Notes: generated from the letters alone by a model not told the origin. A stretch of DNA of 64,000 nt from Macrotis lagotis (GCF_037893015.1 NC_133660.1:286351078-286415077), one strand, 5' to 3'. Counted from the stretch's first letter, positions 21,336 through 33,719 are shown. Program-made: numbers and translations.

Positions 21336-22200
21336 GGGGGATGGTAATAGACGACTTTTCACCTCATAAAACTCAGACATAGTCTAGTTGGGGAGACAAG
21401 GTTAGTTTAATTCACAAGAAAGCAATTAAAGACCAATTATAGGTTGAACTGTGTGGGACTGACTCTAAGCCATATGGGAGTTCAGAAAAGGAAAACAACC
21501 GTGTTTACCCAAATAAACCTAAAAAAAATGTTTTATTGAAATCTTTGGTTTTTTACAAATAAATTCTCAGTTTTGAATACACCTTTCCTCCTATCTGCCA
21601 CTCTGCCATCGCATTTTTCTTTTACATAAAAAAATTAGCTAACTATAAACAGCAGATCCAATGGCACTGTCAGAAGGACGAGGCAAGGGCTTCTATTCTC
21701 ATTGATCCCTAGCCAGGGCTGTGCTGGAGCCAGCTCTAACCAGCTCCATTGTTAACGGTTTCAGTGAACTTTCACACCTCCAGTTGGCAAAGGTTATACA
21801 CTGGAATTCAACTGATCATTCTGTGCATTGTCTCTAGATATAAGAAAGTAATGGAGAAAATGTTCCTGATGAGGATTGAATTTAAAAGTGTGCCATATGG
21901 ACATTTCCCCCCAGGGAGGCATTTATAGGTACACTCCTGCTCCTACCTCTCTACCAAAATGAGGGAGATATGTTTCATAATCTAGCCTCCTCAGGAAGTT
22001 TCTTTGGGACTCCTGGGATTCTTCTGCACTTGAAAGATTTAGAATTTCTGAAGTGTGGACAAAGAACCCTCCTCTCTTAAACTGAGTTCCCTAAAAGTTT
22101 CCAGGGTGGAAACACTCCTAAGGAAGCCTTAGAGTGGTTCTTTGACAATACCCACCAAGAGTAGTCCATCCTTGAGTCTATGACTGAGATCTCTCCATCT
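21335..22200. other. No gene assigned
   Basis: The AT-rich part near 21510-21640 is of unknown origin. I see no identifiable repeat or coding sequence. Confidence 0.3.
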
Positions 22201-22211
22201 TGGAAGGACAG

Positions 22212-22457
22212 TTAACATTCCAGGGGCATCATGTCCAATACTAATAGTCCTTGGGAGATCTCAGAGGAGAACATCAGGGGAGAAAGCCCTTCCACAGGGT
22301 TGTTGACTTGATCCAGAAATCTTTTCATTTTGAGCAGGGCTATGGGGGCTTCCTCCCAGATCTTTGGCATCAACCCCAGGTGTAAGTAAAATGTCAAAGG
22401 ATTAATGGTGGCAGGAAGATGAGGTCTGCTCAGAAGGTCCATGTGCTCCTCTACTTT
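22212..22457 (-). other. Short open frame of unknown status
   Basis: An 81-codon open stretch on the minus strand, with Met at 22442, has balanced amino-acid use (Leu, Pro, Met, Glu, Lys) and no low complexity. That sets it apart from most frames here. It is preceded by a stop and ends in TAA. No family is recognised and there is no splice context I can defend. It could be a fragment of an old retroelement or pseudogene. Confidence 0.2.
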
Positions 22458-22649
22458 TCAGAAGGGAGGCAATTCTACCACTTTTTATTCTGCCTGCATC
22501 TCATTGCCTATTGATCTGGGGCTGCAAAAGCACTGGACAGGTATAAATAAAAACATCTCTTCTCTAGAGCACATTAGGCTTTAGAAGCACTTCTCTTAGA
22601 CCCATCCGATAGGGTAGGGAGTTGTGTTATTAGCCCCTCTAGAAGAGGG

Positions 22650-22815
22650 TAGGACATCAGAGATTGTTTAATCCAAACCCCCACCCCATTTCACATGAGG
22701 AAACCGAACCGGAGAGAAATGAAGCAACTTTTTAAAGGTCTCACAAGTAGTGAGCCTCAGAGGTGGGGTGAATTTGGATCTTGGTGCTCCGCCAGCACTG
22801 CCACTTAGCAGAGCG
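22650..22815 (-). repeat. MIR-like SINE remnant
   Basis: CCATTTCACATGAGGAAACC, GAGAAATGAAGCAAC and TTGGATCTTGGTGCTCCG form a reverse MIR. Confidence 0.7.
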
Positions 22816-22884
22816 CCTAATATAGAGTAAATGAATAATAAGGGCCTGTTGCTTGCTATTGACTTATTGATCCTAGCTGTTGGA

Positions 22885-23460
22885 CCCTCTGAAGGCCTGA
22901 AAGAAAAAATCTATTCCCCTTTCCATCTTTTGAATCAACTCTCATGCCACCCCAATCTCTTCCCCCAACACTGAAATCTCTTCTCCAGACTAAATACTCC
23001 TAATTCCTCCAGATCCTTTGTCCATATGACTCCCAGCTTATGAGTGGACCCTCCCCCCAAATGAAACGGCCAGATCATCACTGGCCTGTTCTTTAGCATC
23101 GGCCTTAGCCACTGGGAAACTTAATCAGGAAAATGGAAAATTGCATATGACTGTTTCACATCTGGACATGATATCCCAACCCTGCTCTGGTTGTCCACGA
23201 GAGCCTCCTGGGACCCCAACTCCCCTTCTCTGGACACTATCCTTCTGTTCACAAAATCCAAGGTCATGTTAGCTTTCTTGGCAGCCACGATACTCTTGAC
23301 TCATACTAAGCTTGCTGCCAGCTAAACCCATCAATCTTTGACATATGCATTGCTTTTAAATGAAACCTCTTCCATCCTACATTTGGACAAAGCCCCCACT
23401 GTACCCGGCTACATCAGTGTGTTTCTATACAGCTCCCCTTTTGCTTCTTCATCTGGAATC
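22885..23460. repeat. CR1/L3-like LINE fragment
   Basis: Landmarks reminiscent of CR1-clade elements are CTCTTCTCCAGACTAAATAC, CTCTGGACACTATCC, GTTAGCTTTCTTGGCAGCC, GACTCATACTAAGCTTGC and CTACATTTGGACAAAGCC, in that order. The strand was not settled. The 100-codon frame at 23338-23640 overlaps its end. Confidence 0.6.
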
Positions 23461-23699
23461 ATTTGTGATGGCCTCCTTCATTCCCCCATTGATTTGTGGG
23501 TCCTTGACCATGGGATCCAGTTGATGGCTTCTCAGTCTTTAGAATTCTCTCTTCATGAGGATGGGAGTCGATGCCAGATTGTTCACCTCTCCCTGTCCTT
23601 GACTGTCTGTACTCTAAGATGGCATGGTCCCTTTCTCTAGAGGTTCCCAACTCTTTCCATTTCAGCTTCATTGATCAGAATTCATTCTTGAGGAAAGGC

Positions 23700-24660
23700 T
23701 CTCCTCTTTGTTCACTGTCCTCTCCTGTGAGATTCTAAAACTGCATTTCAGAAAGAAGATCCCCTGGACCAGATAGACCTTTCATTACATATCCCCGTCC
23801 AAGGACCAAAGGAAGGAATTTTTTAAATTCCATTTCTAGGTCCAAAAAAGCAACTTCTTTCCTTAATGTAAATATCTAGCTCCTCCTCCTCCTCACGGAA
23901 GTTGGATCCATGACAGCTTTGCTTCCGTACTCAAACAGTCTCCTTCAGGGGTCAGAAGAACATAAGAATCCCATGTAGCTTTGAGGAGAGGGAAGACTCT
24001 CCACTGTGTACAGACCCCTACTTTTGGGGAGATTAAAAAATGCAACTTAAACTCAATCTTTTCCTTGATACACTAAGCAGGGGCTTATACTCCAGGGCAG
24101 ATTTGGACAACCCAAAGTCCATTCCTGTAGCATTATTACATTTTATTTTTATACTCATTGGTAATATGGGATACATTATAGTCATAAATAACTGTTAAAT
24201 TCCATTTGTGTCCCTTGACAAGTTTGTGATGGGCCATGTGCCCAGAAGAGCTAAAAGGTTGGATATCCATGCTCTGGCAAGTTCAGCAGAATAATGAGAC
24301 ATATTTCAGGGATTTCCATTCTATTCCATCCAAGAACCATTAAATAAGATCTCACCCTCCACCAGGCATTGTCCTGGGTTGCAGGGCATAGCCAGAGGGT
24401 TACACCACAGTCGCCTTAAAGTAGAAGGTGTGGGGAGGAAAGTATATCATGATATTAAAATAAGTACAAGGGAGAAGAATAGAAATGGTAAATTGGGAGG
24501 TGGGAATCTCTTCTTGGCAATGGAAATTTTGGAACCAGAAATACAGAGAAAAAGAGGGCAAAGGCTTGGAGGAGAGACAGGGGAGGGGAAATCTGGAAAA
24601 GGGGAAATTTAAGTAGAGAAGTAGGGTAGCAGGGGTGGTAATTGTATAATTTCTTGTTTA
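23700..24660. other. No gene seen
   Basis: Unassigned sequence with AT-rich stretches around 24130-24200. A 77-codon plus frame (24379-24612) is Gly/Lys/Glu-rich and unconvincing. Confidence 0.3.
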
Positions 24661-24683
24661 GCTGAAATCTCCCATATTTCTTT

Positions 24684-24853
24684 TTTTTAAATATATATAT
24701 GTATATATATATTTAAATTTTTTATTTATTTAAGGCAATGGGGTTAAGTGACTTGCCCAAAGTCACACAGTGAGGTCACTCCTAAGTGACTGCACTCAGG
24801 TCCTCCCGACTCCCAGGCTGGTGCCCTATCCACTGCACCATCTAGCTGCCCCT
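24684..24853 (-). mobile_element. WSINE1-type SINE with AT-rich tail and target-site duplication
   Basis: Reverse copy whose tail has expanded into an (AT)n-like stretch (24690-24712). TCCCATATTTCTTT at 24670-24683 and 24854-24867 is a perfect 14-bp target-site duplication. Confidence 0.9.
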
Positions 24854-24954
24854 TCCCATATTTCTTTAGTTCTGGGGAAGAGTTAGAGTACAGACACCCT
24901 AATGGATGCCATTGCCAAGCTCTTTACCTGCGCTCAGTGAAACAGGATTTTGAA

Positions 24955-25075
24955 GCATAAGAGAGTATAAGCTCCTTGAGGGCAGGATCTTTTTGGGTCT
25001 TTGAATTCCGTACCCTTAACAGGACTTGGCAAACAGTAAGTGCTTGAAAATGGTTGGTTAATAGATTGTGTGGTT
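24955..25075 (+). repeat. L2 3' end
   Basis: TATAAGCTCCTTGAGGGCAG, CTTAACAGGACTTGGC and AGTAAGTGCTTGAAAATGG are the L2 terminal phrase. Confidence 0.7.
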
Positions 25076-25261
25076 AGATAGAGTTGAAAATGAGGAAGGC
25101 AGGATGGCCGAGGAGTTGGAGGCTTTTAGGTGTGACTGGAATAAGCCACATGTGGACAGGATACAATTATGAGTGCTGTATGGTAGGTCTGTATCACTAT
25201 AGGGAATTCTACTGTTCCCACCTGTCTGATACCTGTCTTTTTATTTCAGGACTTTTGAGAG

Positions 25262-25680
25262 GCCCTCATTGATTACTAAATAAAATGTAAACTCTGCATT
25301 TAAGGTCCTCAATAATTGTTCTTTGAACTCTTATCATATCTTATACTGTTCACCAAGTCCCAAATGGGGCTCCTTCTCAATCCCTATTCTTTCCTTGCTC
25401 TTTTCCCTGGCCTCAATCCTGATGGCCCCTTCTCCCACGAGCCTCTCCTGACTTTTCATTGCCCTGCTCCTCCTCTTCCATGCCTCCTCTGCCCCCCCCC
25501 ACCTTTGGATTTTTCCAATCTCTTGTCCTGGCCTTTTCCTCTGTGCCCATCCTTGAAGCAAAGCCATTTGTGAACATGTTTCTTTTCCCCATTGGATCAA
25601 ATGGGATCCACCCCTGTATTCTGACATCAGGTTGTGCTTAGCAAAAATTCTGTCAATGCCCATTGGAACTGATTAAATCA
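25262..25680 (+). repeat. L2 LINE fragment
   Basis: TAAGGTCCTCAATAATTG followed by pyrimidine-rich sequence (CTTCTCAATCCC, TGCCTCCTCTGCC) is typical of the L2 3' region. The overlapping plus and minus frames here (up to 109 codons) are incidental. Confidence 0.55.
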
Positions 25681-25694
25681 AACTGAGAGTTATT

Positions 25695-25917
25695 ATCTAT
25701 TGTTGTCTGAGTCGCCATGACCCCATCTGGGGTTTTCTTGGCAGAAATACTGGAGTGGTTTGCCATTTCCTTCTTCAGTTCAATTTCCAGGTGAGGAAAC
25801 TGAGGCAAATAAAGTGATGTGACTTGCACATAGCTAGTGTCTGAGGCTGGATTTGAACTGATGAAGATGAGTTTTCCTGACTTCAGCCTGGTACTCTATC
25901 CTCTGTGCCACCCAAAT
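25695..25917 (-). repeat. MAR1-type SINE, nearly complete
   Basis: GAGTCGCCATGACCCC, TTTTCTTGGCAGAAATACTG, GAGGAAACTGAGGC, GGATTTGAACTGATG and CTCTGTGCCACCC run in reverse order of the consensus. Confidence 0.85.
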
Positions 25918-26049
25918 ATCTGCCTTCAAACAGGACTGAATCTGCCACTTAATCAGCATTAATTTAGTCAATACTTATTGGAATGCCTTATTTAATACAA
26001 ACTTCTTTGGGTGATGAGAATTAAGACTATCAGATTATCTGATTTGGGG

Positions 26050-26560
26050 TCTAACCCTAACATGGTATCCCATATTGGACTTGGAGTTCATTTCCCAAGA
26101 CCAGTCAGCATTCTCCCACTATCTTTTCACCAAGCTCCAGCTCTCTCCTGAATTGAAGGTCTTCCCCCTGTGACCTGGCTGATGGATGAGCATCCCACCT
26201 TATCCTTCCCTCTTCTTCATGTTCTGTCCAGCTCCATGCCATTGTTGCCCCCTCCTTGCCCCAATCCCCTAACACAAATACTCCTGGGTTCTGCCTCTTA
26301 GAACAATTACCAAATCAACACTTTTCCTCTTAGTAAGGTCACCTCCAACCCTGACCCTGTGACTCTAATCAATCACTATTCTTTCTGACTTCCTTCTCCA
26401 AGATCCTTCTCCTTAGTCACCATGCCCTTTAGATGTGTTAGACCATAAGCTTCTTGAGGATAAAGACTGTCTTCTTTGTTAATATTTGTATCTCCAGCCC
26501 TTAACAGAGCATCTGGCACACAGTAAAGACCTTAATAAATGCTTTTTTATTCATTTATTG
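26050..26560 (+). repeat. L2 LINE 3' portion
   Basis: It ends with ATAAGCTTCTTGAGG, GTATCTCCAGCCC, ACAGAGCATCTGGCAC and CCTTAATAAATGC, the full L2 terminal phrase. Upstream is pyrimidine-rich L2-like sequence. The old-repeat phrase TTTATTGCATGCCTACTG follows directly. Confidence 0.7.
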
Positions 26561-26639
26561 CATGCCTACTGTTTGTTCTGTGCTATAGGGGCTACAAGAT
26601 TGTTTTTGTCTGCCAGAAAATTTAGGGCAGGGTTTCTTG

Positions 26640-27160
26640 GCCTTTTTGTATCCTGGACCCCATGTAATCTAATGCAGCCCATGCCAGCTCATCATCATCT
26701 TCCGTATCCATCCCCTCCTTCCCATTCACTTCTCTGTCCCCTGAATGGGCTCCTTGCTTTTAGTCTAGCCCTTCTCCAATCAGTGATCCACAGAAGGGAA
26801 TAGTCCTAAAACACAGGTCAGGACATGTCAATCCCCATTTATAACTTCCCTTTCTAGGTCAATTTTATAGTTCCCCCCACTCCCTACACTGTGTTCTAGG
26901 TAAGCTTGCCAACTTTGGCTCTACATGATATTCCATCTCCTTTGCTCTCTTGTCTGAATATCTGGTCTCCAAGAGGTGCTTCCGCCACATTGTGAGCAAT
27001 GTTTGTGCATCAGCTGCCCCCTAGACCAAGGAAGCTCCTTTGCCTTGAGTCTGCTTCACATCTTCACTCAAGCCTCACCTTCTACAAGCACCCTTTCCAG
27101 ACTTCCTCCAGGTGTTCAGGTTTCCCCTTCCACATCTCACCTCAGCGACCTAATAACTGT
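26640..27160 (+). repeat. Diverged L2-like fragment
   Basis: GGACATGTCAATCCCC near 26821, CTTCTACAAGCACCC and CTCACCTCAGCGACC resemble the body of L2 upstream of its end. Boundaries are weak. Confidence 0.4.
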
Positions 27161-27810
27161 GGCAAATCATATGGGGGGGGGCCTTAGTTTCCCTTTCTAT
27201 AAAAGGAGTTTTGGTCAGGATATACATCTCCCAGTATTTGTCCCTCCCTTGTCTTAGCATTCATTCTCTGGGTTCAAGGTCATGAATCCACATGACTTGA
27301 GCGTCCTTGGACATCCTGCCAGTGGAACTTGACCGAGGAAAGAGCATTGGGTCTGGTTGGCTGTCTGTGGCCTTAGTTCTGTTTGCCAGATCACAGAATT
27401 AACCAGATAGCTGCCATCACCTTTGGGGCACCCCATCAGTGCTAACCCAGATTTTCTCAACCTCAGGTCAGATACTGGCCAGTGGAAACTAGTCTCCTGA
27501 CTTCCCTTATCTCCTGGCCTTGTCCTCAGTAGTAAATCAGTGTGTCAACAGGGGAAGTTTCTGGATCCTTCATTTCACTTTGCTCATAAACAATATGGTG
27601 TAAATGTTTCTTGGATATCAGATATATACAGACAAGAGAGCAGAGTGAATAACATTTGTACTTTCTGTTGTTGGGAAAGGAACAAAGAGTTTACCTTTAA
27701 CTGAATCCCTTGTGTTTCTTTTTTGGGGGAGGGAATCAGGAAGAAGTTAACATTAAGGGGGGTATAAAATGTCTATTTGTGGGGGAAAATAACTTTGGCT
27801 CTTACTTGTC
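27160..27810. other. No gene seen
   Basis: Contains a poly-G run near 27172-27180. No open frame is convincing. Confidence 0.3.
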
Positions 27811-27814
27811 CTCT

Positions 27815-27930
27815 GTTACACATTGGGAAACTGAGTCCTTGCCCAAGGTCAGAGAAGAAGTGTATGAGTCAAGTTTGAAATCCAGGTCCCCTACCTCCAA
27901 AGCCAGTGCTTTACCCCCACTTCATATCCT
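27815..27930 (-). repeat. MIR-like SINE remnant
   Basis: TGGGAAACTGAGTCC, TTGCCCAAGGTCAGAGAAG and CCAAAGCCAGTGCTTTACC mark a reverse MIR. Confidence 0.7.
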
Positions 27931-28006
27931 ATGCAGAGCTTGGGGGGTGTGCATGGGGGGGGGAATCTTTGATATATGATCATTGATTTTTTTTTAAACT
28001 TCATTA

Positions 28007-28160
28007 GGGATAGTTAGGTGTTGCAGTGGCTAAAGCACCAGCCCTTGAATCAGGAGGACCTGAGTTCAAATGTGGCCTCAGACACTTCATAATTACCTAG
28101 CTGTGTGGCCTTGGGTAAGTCACTTAACCCCATTGCCTTGCAAAAACAAAACAAAACAAA
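28007..28160 (+). mobile_element. WSINE1-type SINE
   Basis: Sense copy, somewhat diverged in the head (GGATAGTTAGGTGTTGC), with a (CAAAA)n tail. AAACTTCATTA at 27996-28006 and AAACTTCAATA at 28161-28171 is the probable target-site duplication with one mismatch. Confidence 0.9.
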
Positions 28161-28369
28161 AAACTTCAATAAAAACTTTAATAAGCGCTTCTTCCAGGGA
28201 CTCTGGTTAGAGTCGCTATACCTGCCAGAGAAAATGGATTGCTGTAGTGGAGGTTGTCCATCAACCATCAGAGGTAACATTTCTCAAAGCTACCCCATGA
28301 AGTAGATAAATTTGCAGAGGATAAAAGTTAAGTCCCTGCTTGCAAATGGAAGAGATGGAATACAAACTA

Positions 28370-28595
28370 TGTGATCACAAAAAAAATATGTAAGATAAAT
28401 TAGAGGTGACTTCAGGAGGGAAGACCCTCACATGGAGGAGGCTTCTTGGAGAAGCAAGAATTTTAGCTAACACATGAAAGGAGCCCAGGAAACCAGGAGC
28501 TATAGGCAGGAGGACAAGTCAACAAATGTATTTGGAGCAAGAGGATGAAGGATCTTGTTCAAAGATGAGCAAGGTGGCCATTGCTAATAAGTAAG
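28370..28595. repeat. Old interspersed repeat, family not assigned
   Basis: GGAGGCTTCTTGGAGAAG, GAAAGGAGCCCAGGAAACC and CAGGAGCTATAGGCAGG are shared in kind with the copies at 2.2-2.9, 48.3 and 52.5 kb. Confidence 0.45.
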
Positions 28596-28599
28596 GTAG

Positions 28600-29420
28600 C
28601 CAGTCCACTTTGTTGAAGTCTATGAGATTGGGATTTAGGATTGAAGGAATAGAGAAAGTTAATGAAAAATGAGGTTTTTATAAAATGGGGTTAGGTTAAT
28701 AAATAAAAGAATTTCTATATTTGTAGAGATTTATGAACTAATATCAGAATATTCCCCTTGATTGCTTTGGCTCCAAGTTAGAGAGAATTAATTACTCACC
28801 AACTATATACATTTATTAAGTTCTTAACCAGACCCTATCCTAAGTGATTAACAGACCAAATAGCAGACTGAGGAATGGGGGTGGAAGTGAGTGGTTAATA
28901 TGTTTATCCCATGGAACACCTATAATTCCATCCCTTAGGCCAATTGCGATACTCTCACATCCCATAAGATTGCTTCATAGGGTGTAACTAGAAACCCTGG
29001 GGAACACAGGCATAGTTGAATTAATAAAAGCTTTAATCTATTTCTTAGTCTCTGGTTCTTTCAAAGCCACCCCCCCCATAAAATACTGTTTGCAGCAGTC
29101 CCAAGTGACCTAAATGTTCCAAACACAATCTAGATGATTATAGATGGACCTAAACAGTGAGAACTCCATCAGTGATGAGCACCAAACCCACAAACCTGTC
29201 CAAGCATGGCCCCAAAGAAAGCCAGAACTAAAGGTCTCTTCCTGGACTCTGAAACTTGACTAGATACCAATCAAAAGATTTACAGTTGTGGGAGAGGAAG
29301 AATCTCATCTTTCCAAGAGAATGTTATAGGATCTAGGACTCTAGGAATTTCCTCCCTACAAGAAGCTCCTTTTGATAGCAAATATGGCAGACATATTTTT
29401 CCCTTAAGAAACTGTCCCAA
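28600..29420. other. No gene; old repeat phrase near 28800
   Basis: ACATTTATTAAGTTCTTAAC near 28809 begins another copy of the old repeat. The rest is unassigned. Confidence 0.3.
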
Positions 29421-29427
29421 TTGAAGT

Positions 29428-29520
29428 TGATTTTTTTTAAATTTGGGGATCAAGTGACTTGCCCAGGGTTGCACAACTAGTAGGTGTCTGACACTGGATT
29501 TAAATTCAGGTTCTCCTGCC
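29428..29520 (-). repeat. MIR/WSINE-like SINE fragment
   Basis: AAGTGACTTGCCCAGGG, CACAACTAGTAGGTGTC and GGATTTAAATTCAGG are a reverse SINE core. It supplies the start of the 101-codon frame at 29484-29789, which is therefore not a gene. Confidence 0.7.
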
Positions 29521-29849
29521 AGTTGGAGGTTCAAGATGCCCTGGTGAAGACTTTCCCTTTCTTGCAGGAGACAGCTAGGGAAGAACTTGGAAATGCATGG
29601 AGATACATACAGATAAGTTTTGTGTCTTTTCTTGACCCTGAAGCCAGGTTCTACGCATTACTGTGCAGGGTGATCAGTAATTGCATCATTGCTACTTTCA
29701 AGGACTCTTTTCTTGAGTACCAACCTGCCTGGGACATGGGAACAAATGGAACGAACCAGCAGATGATTTCTTCCTTCTGTGATTTCTGAGCTAAGATGAG
29801 AAAAATCTCAAGTCTTGCAATCTGCACCTTCTTATTTAGCCCAGTCACA

Positions 29850-31300
29850 CATGCAAGGACAGGTACACCCTTAATCTCCCACTCTAACCCCCTCACCAAG
29901 AGTTCTTCTCCAGAGCTCAGTAATACCATATCCTTTCAGTCCTTCTCTTGCATCACCCCTCCAAACCAATTCTTCATCCTTCCCACAATCTCTAGCCCCT
30001 CTAACATCCCTGCCCTTAGCACTTTTCCTGGCCATCCCTGTTGCCCTGACTTCCCTTCAAAATCATGACCTCTTAGCCATTTCAACAAGATCCCTAACCC
30101 TTGAATCCCTTGAATCCCAAGCAAAGAAGGCTGATGTTACTGCTCAATCCTTTCCAAATTCCAATTCAGATATTGCTTCCATCATCAGCCTTCTTTGCTT
30201 GTACTCTCACCTGCTGCTGAGAAAAGTCACCTGGAAAAAGCCACACACCCAATCAACACCGTCACATGATCTCCAATGGATATACCAAACCTTCTCTCCT
30301 CACCTTTGCCACCTATTCCCTCTCAATGGTGGTCCTGGCCTTATATTTCATTGAAGAAAATAGAAATCATATTTCCCAGTTCCAGCATTATCCCTGACCC
30401 CCTTATTCTCTTTCTTTGTTCCAGTAGATAAAGCAGCTTTTCTTCCTGCCAGTGCCAACCCTCTCTAATTGTTTGTTTGCTTTCTTTCAATCTCTTGCCA
30501 TCACTCCTTGCCCTCCTCCCTACTTTTTGACCTTTCCCTATCGACTGGCTCCTTCTCTGCTGGCAACAAATATGTGTAGTTTTTCCCTCTTCTTAAAAAA
30601 ATCTTTACTTGACTCTACCATCCCCTCTCCTCCCATCACAGCCAAGATTTATGGTCATTGCCATCACTTTCTTACTTCCCATTTTCTTTTCAACCTTTTG
30701 TAGTCTGCCTTCTGCCATAATACTAAACTGAAACTTCTTTCTTTGAGGTCACCAAAGATTGTTAAATCCAATGGATTTTTTTCAGTCCTCATCCAACCTT
30801 CTTGAGTTCTACTCTTGGATACTGTTGACCAGACCTTCTTTCTGGATAAGACCCTCTTTCTGGATAGTCACAGGATTACAAACTTTGAGACCTTGGTGGC
30901 CATCTAGGCTAACCCATATCTAAAAGCAATCTTCACCATTTCTCATGCAACAAGCAGTCATTCAGTAGTTACCTGAAGACCTCTAGGAGGGAGTCTTCAG
31001 GAGGGGACCCACCTCCCTATGTAGCCCACTCTGTGACTGTGATAATCTCTCTTTGCTGGGTTTCCATGATACTATTCTCTCTTGTTGTCTTCCCATGCCT
31101 GTTTTATTCTCCTTCTATTACTCATTCATGTCCTACCCCCTCTTGCATGGATAGACCTGAGGTTTTGTCCTGCCCTGTCCCTCATTACCTTATCCCACAT
31201 CTAATGGATTGCTAAATTTGGGTGATTCGGTATCTCCCACACCTCCTTCCAAAGGTCTTTTCTGATTCTTCCAATTATTAGTGAGCCGTACCAAATTGCT
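29850..31300 (+). repeat. L2 LINE ORF2 remnant
   Basis: A broken sense reading frame shows L2/CR1-clade reverse-transcriptase-like phrases. FLKKSLLDSTIPSPP lies near 30585-30630, and a DTVDQ phrase (compare the usual FDTVDH) lies near 30817-30832. Several stops and frameshifts separate these. The small frames listed inside this interval are fragments of this decayed element. Confidence 0.55.
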
Positions 31301-31529
31301 ATATATTTATCTTTCAGATGTCCAAGATTTACTTAAATATGAACATTTCTCTCCCATGTCAGTTTCTCAAGATCAAGGCCATTCTCACCTTGGTATCTGG
31401 AAACTAAGGTTGAAAGGGGTGAGGAGAAGAGCCTGATATCCAACAGGTGTTTAAGTCATGTTCTTGTGGATTTGTGGTTGACTATTCATTTCAATGTTGA
31501 AAAGTACAAAACTAACTAAATATAGTGAG

Positions 31530-31555
31530 TATATATATATATATATATATATATA
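31530..31555. repeat. (AT)n microsatellite
   Basis: Thirteen AT units just 5' of an L1 3' end. Confidence 0.9.
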
Positions 31556-31589
31556 GTCTGCTATTGTACCTTTTTAAATGGCTCTCTAA

Positions 31590-31700
31590 CAAGAAGAGTA
31601 AAGACAGGGAGGGGCAGGGAGAAAATTGTAGAACTCCAAATCTTACAAATGAATGTTGAAAACTATTTTTACATGTAATTAGAAATAATATCATTTTTTT
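31590..31700 (+). mobile_element. L1 3' terminus
   Basis: AGGGAGGGGCAGGGAG, GTAGAACTCCAAATC, TTACAAATGAATGTTG and TACATGTAATTAG form the marsupial L1 3' end, followed by a degenerate A/T tail. Confidence 0.75.
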
Positions 31701-31719
31701 TTTAGAAGAAAGGAAAGAC

Positions 31720-33235
31720 ATCCTTTAGGCCAGTCATGACACTCTTTGTTTGAACACAATGGGGCCAGGGGAGTGGGGTTTGGAAAGACTCTGGATTGCT
31801 TACCATGGACTCTTTTGCCCCCAACTACTCAAAGGCCTTTTCTTAAGTCTCCCCCCAGATCTCCCTGCTGGAAGCTGAAAGCCTCCCAAGCCTTTGTATA
31901 GGTTAGAAAGAGGGCACTGGAGCTTGAGAAGAAACCTTCTAAGACCCAGGGAAGAAAGGTCTCATCTCTGTCCCAGAGGTCCTGACAGGTGGGGGGGGGG
32001 TAGGAAGGGGAAAATTGGAGACCAACGCAGACAAGGCATTAGGGAGGCTCACAGAAAGTGAATTCCTTATGTTGAAATCCTGGCAGGCAACACCAGAGGA
32101 CGGTGGTTGGAAGGGGCCCCACTGCCTCTCATTCCGTCTTACTTCCTTGAGGTTTGGAAAGATTTTCCATGGAGTCAATTGTTCAAATGCTTACGCAAAC
32201 CAAAGTATTACTTGGGATACAGTAGGGGTGACCAGGCTGTGGACCCTAGACCAAAGCCCCAATATAGAATGAGTCCCTTAATTAAAGAGTGAGCCCCCAT
32301 TTCTAGAAGGTTCATTGACAGCTAGGTAAGTGGGAGAATGGAATACTCAAGATAGGGCCCCCGAGGAGCGATGAGGTGAGATGATAGGAGACATAGTCCC
32401 TTAAGGAAAAGGGAAGATTTCTCCTAAAATCTAGGTTCCAACCATATCCTAATGACTCCAGGTTCCTGTTGATCAAACTAGCAAACCTTATAGTACTTAG
32501 AAACTGATCAGCCTGAAACTAGAGATTTCTACAAGTATAAACCTCCCCCCCCTTGGCTGAACCAGTTCCCATCAATCCTGACCTTGACCCTCACTCTCAC
32601 TGTGGCTGCCATAATTCTGAGGAAGCCCCCCCCCCCTTCTCCTCCAAGAAAGACTGGTTAGATCCAGTGTTCTCTTTTATCTCACACAGGAGTGGGTGCC
32701 CCTGAAGAGGAAGTAGCTGAATAAAAGTTGAATTCACACTTCTTCCAAACAGTTCCTTTGTCCCTTGGTGTGCTATTGGCACCAGACACAGTGGTCTCCT
32801 CTCCTGTTGCCCAGCAGGGAATTGGCCAGGGGGCTGCATTTCATGCAAAGGGCTTTGTTCCTTTCCATCTTGGCTGAGTTCAAAAATGAAGCAAGACTAT
32901 CTTACCTGGGGTTAGGGAAAGCAATCTTGGCCTTCCTTGGCCATTGAGAAATGTTCCAGGATTTCCATTCTGAAGCAATCCTAGCCAAAGATTTCCCCAT
33001 CTCCTTTCTGATCTCACCAACTGACTGGAGGAGGGTGTCCTAGAAATGGGCTTCTCCCTATTTCCCCTTTCAGCTGAGAAGTTAGCTTGGGTTGCCCTTG
33101 GCCGCCAAAAAGGAGGATGCTTTCGTCTAGAGTCTGTGGGCCAGCAGAGTTGTGGGGCTGAATGAATTAAAGAAGCCAGCATTTAGACAGCTCTGGAAAG
33201 TTGGCAAAGTCTTTTCTATTCACTGTTGCCTTTGC
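31720..33235. other. No gene seen; poly-C/poly-G runs
   Basis: Homopolymer runs lie at about 31990-31999 (G) and 32626-32636 (C). Small frames up to 100 codons (minus, 32880-33182) have no recognisable features. Confidence 0.35.
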
Positions 33236-33254
33236 GCTTCAAAACAAATTTGGG

Positions 33255-33410
33255 GGGACGGCTAGGTGGTGCAGTGGATAGAGCACCAGCCCTGGAGTCA
33301 GGAGGACCTGAGTTCAAATCTGACCTCAGACACTTAATAATTACCTAGCCGTGTGGCCTTGGACAAGCCACTTAACCCCATTTGCCTTGCAAAAACCTAA
33401 AAAAAAAACC
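33255..33410 (+). mobile_element. WSINE1-type SINE with target-site duplication
   Basis: Sense copy. AAAACAAATTTGGG at 33241-33254 and AAACCAAATTTGGG at 33411-33424 is a 14-bp target-site duplication with one mismatch. Confidence 0.92.
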
Positions 33411-33424
33411 AAACCAAATTTGGG

Positions 33425-33565
33425 AGATAGGGTGTTGTTATTACTATTTTGATTCTGAAGATAGAGAAACTGAGACTGAGAGGAGATGAAGTTATTTATC
33501 CAGGGTCACACAGCTAGTGTCTGATGTACAATTTAAAACCCCAATTTTCTTGGCTCCCATTTCTT
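33425..33565 (-). repeat. MIR-like SINE remnant
   Basis: GATAGAGAAACTGAGACTG, CCAGGGTCACACAGCTAG and GTCTGATGTACAATTT form a reverse MIR. Confidence 0.7.
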
Positions 33566-33719
33566 GGACTTTCTCTGTCAGACCATTCCCACTCCCATCC
33601 CCTCCAACTTGAGTCCTCTCTCCCCTATGCCAGTGAGGTATAGCCTAGGCCCTTGGACTAGCCCTTACTAGACACTGACTAGGGACCATTTCCTCACTTA
33701 GACATCTTTTCACCAAATG

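Noticed and set aside
29484..29789. 101-codon plus frame
   Set aside because: Its first codons are reverse SINE core and no family is recognisable.
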